Assembly: GCA_002491225.1 (NCBI GenBank)
Contig: DKVN01000117.1
Coordinates: forward strand, 3,835 to 15,943
Direction: 5' to 3'
Source of the DNA: Faecalibacterium sp. UBA7177
Lineage (GTDB): Bacteria; Bacillota; Clostridia; Oscillospirales; Ruminococcaceae
DNA length: 12,109 nucleotides
Shown here: in pieces, positions 11,762-12,109 of the stretch
Layout of the letters: each line of letters opens with the position of its first letter
How positions within the stretch are numbered: the first letter of the stretch is position 1
Translations under genes and position numbers: made by a program
Notes under the pieces: model-generated
Seen by the model: only the letters and a program-made list of their open reading frames with translations
Told to the model about the DNA's origin: nothing
Database searches by the model: none

Positions 11762-12109
11762 TCAGCCCTCGGCGGGGCGTTTGGCGGCGGCTTTGGCCTC
11801 GAAGCGAGCGGCGTCCACCACTGCCCGCTGGTGGGTGCCCTGGCCAATCAGCCCGGCCTCGTCGTAGGCCGCCGCGTGAAAGGTCAGCATCCGGCCGTTG
11901 GGGCTCACCTCGATCAGTTCGGTCTCGAACCGCACCCGCATCCCGGCGGGGGTCGCGGCCTCGTGGGTCATCTCGATGCGGGTGCCGACCGTGGTCTGGC
12001 CCTCGGCCAGCTGGGCCTGCACGCTCTCGGCGGCGGCGCGCTCAACGCCCGCGATCATCATCGGGGTGGCAAACACCGCCACGCTGCCGCTGCCCACCGT
12101 TTTGGCCAG
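11762..12109 (-). CDS. Hotdog-fold thioesterase, FlK-like (5' end outside the window)
   Basis: The last 116 residues or so of a small hotdog-fold protein; the frame stays open to the right edge, so the true start is beyond it, and the GTG at 12097 is probably an internal Val (LAKTVGSGS). The segment VFATPMMIAGVERAAAESV and the following TTVGTRIEMTHEAATPAG match the family of fluoroacetyl-CoA thioesterase FlK. The Thr of FATP, the Glu of GVERA and the His of MTHEA correspond to the FlK Thr-Glu-His catalytic set, so it should be active. In gut Clostridia such proteins are common and their acyl-CoA substrate is usually unknown; there is no reason to assume fluoroacetate. The C-terminus has the usual YDEAGLIGQGTHQR segment. 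Confidence 0.88.
   Translation of the reverse strand: MAKTVGSGSVAVFATPMMIAGVERAAAESVQAQLAEGQTTVGTRIEMTHEAATPAGMRVRFETELIEVSPNGRMLTFHAAAYDEAGLIGQGTHQRAVVDAARFEAKAAAKRPAEG

Overview
The window is a visibly GC-rich stretch of a Firmicutes chromosome, most likely a high-GC clostridium of the Oscillospiraceae/Ruminococcaceae type (inference). Three things point there: the gene order ylxM-ffh-rpsP-khpA-rimM-trmD, an HPr with both His15 and Ser46, and a UmuC/YqjW-type polymerase paired with a YolD-like partner. Every gene I can support is on the minus strand, so transcription runs from right to left. The long plus-strand open frames are shadows of GC-rich genes.

Right to left. (1) 11762-12109: the 3' part of a hotdog-fold (FlK-like) thioesterase gene, followed by a probable terminator. 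(2) 11684-7780: a translation and protein-export operon with a perfect consensus sigma-A promoter. It holds ylxM (SRP-associated helix-turn-helix protein), ffh (SRP GTPase), rpsP (ribosomal protein S16), khpA (KH RNA-binding protein), then a strong internal terminator-like hairpin, then rimM and trmD. The usual rplS does not follow trmD. (3) 7628-7207: a single-gene ptsH (HPr) unit with its own promoter and one or two terminators. (4) 7094-5238: uvrC. (5) 4701-5237: an AT-rich islet with a frameshifted ORF and GTCCC-rich repeats, unlike its surroundings. (6) 4659-3515: a single-gene unit for an exported Ala/Pro-rich protein, with a consensus promoter, a leader hairpin and a strong terminator. 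(7) 3453-143: an operon of rsmD, a DivIVA-like coiled-coil protein, a Y-family translesion polymerase and a YolD-like protein. The first three genes are joined by ATGA stop/start overlaps. (8) 91-1: a consensus promoter and the first 23 bases of a tRNA gene, probably tRNA-Asp, cut by the window edge.

Two themes dominate. One is ribosome and RNA maturation (RpsP, KhpA, RimM, TrmD, RsmD) with co-translational export (YlxM, Ffh). The other is DNA repair and damage tolerance (UvrC, and the polymerase with its YolD-like partner). I see no complete new multi-gene system. The less ordinary material is the AT-rich islet, the exported protein with a small Tyr/Asp-rich core, the structured 13-bp repeat region between the polymerase and its partner, and the hairpin that splits the rpsP operon.
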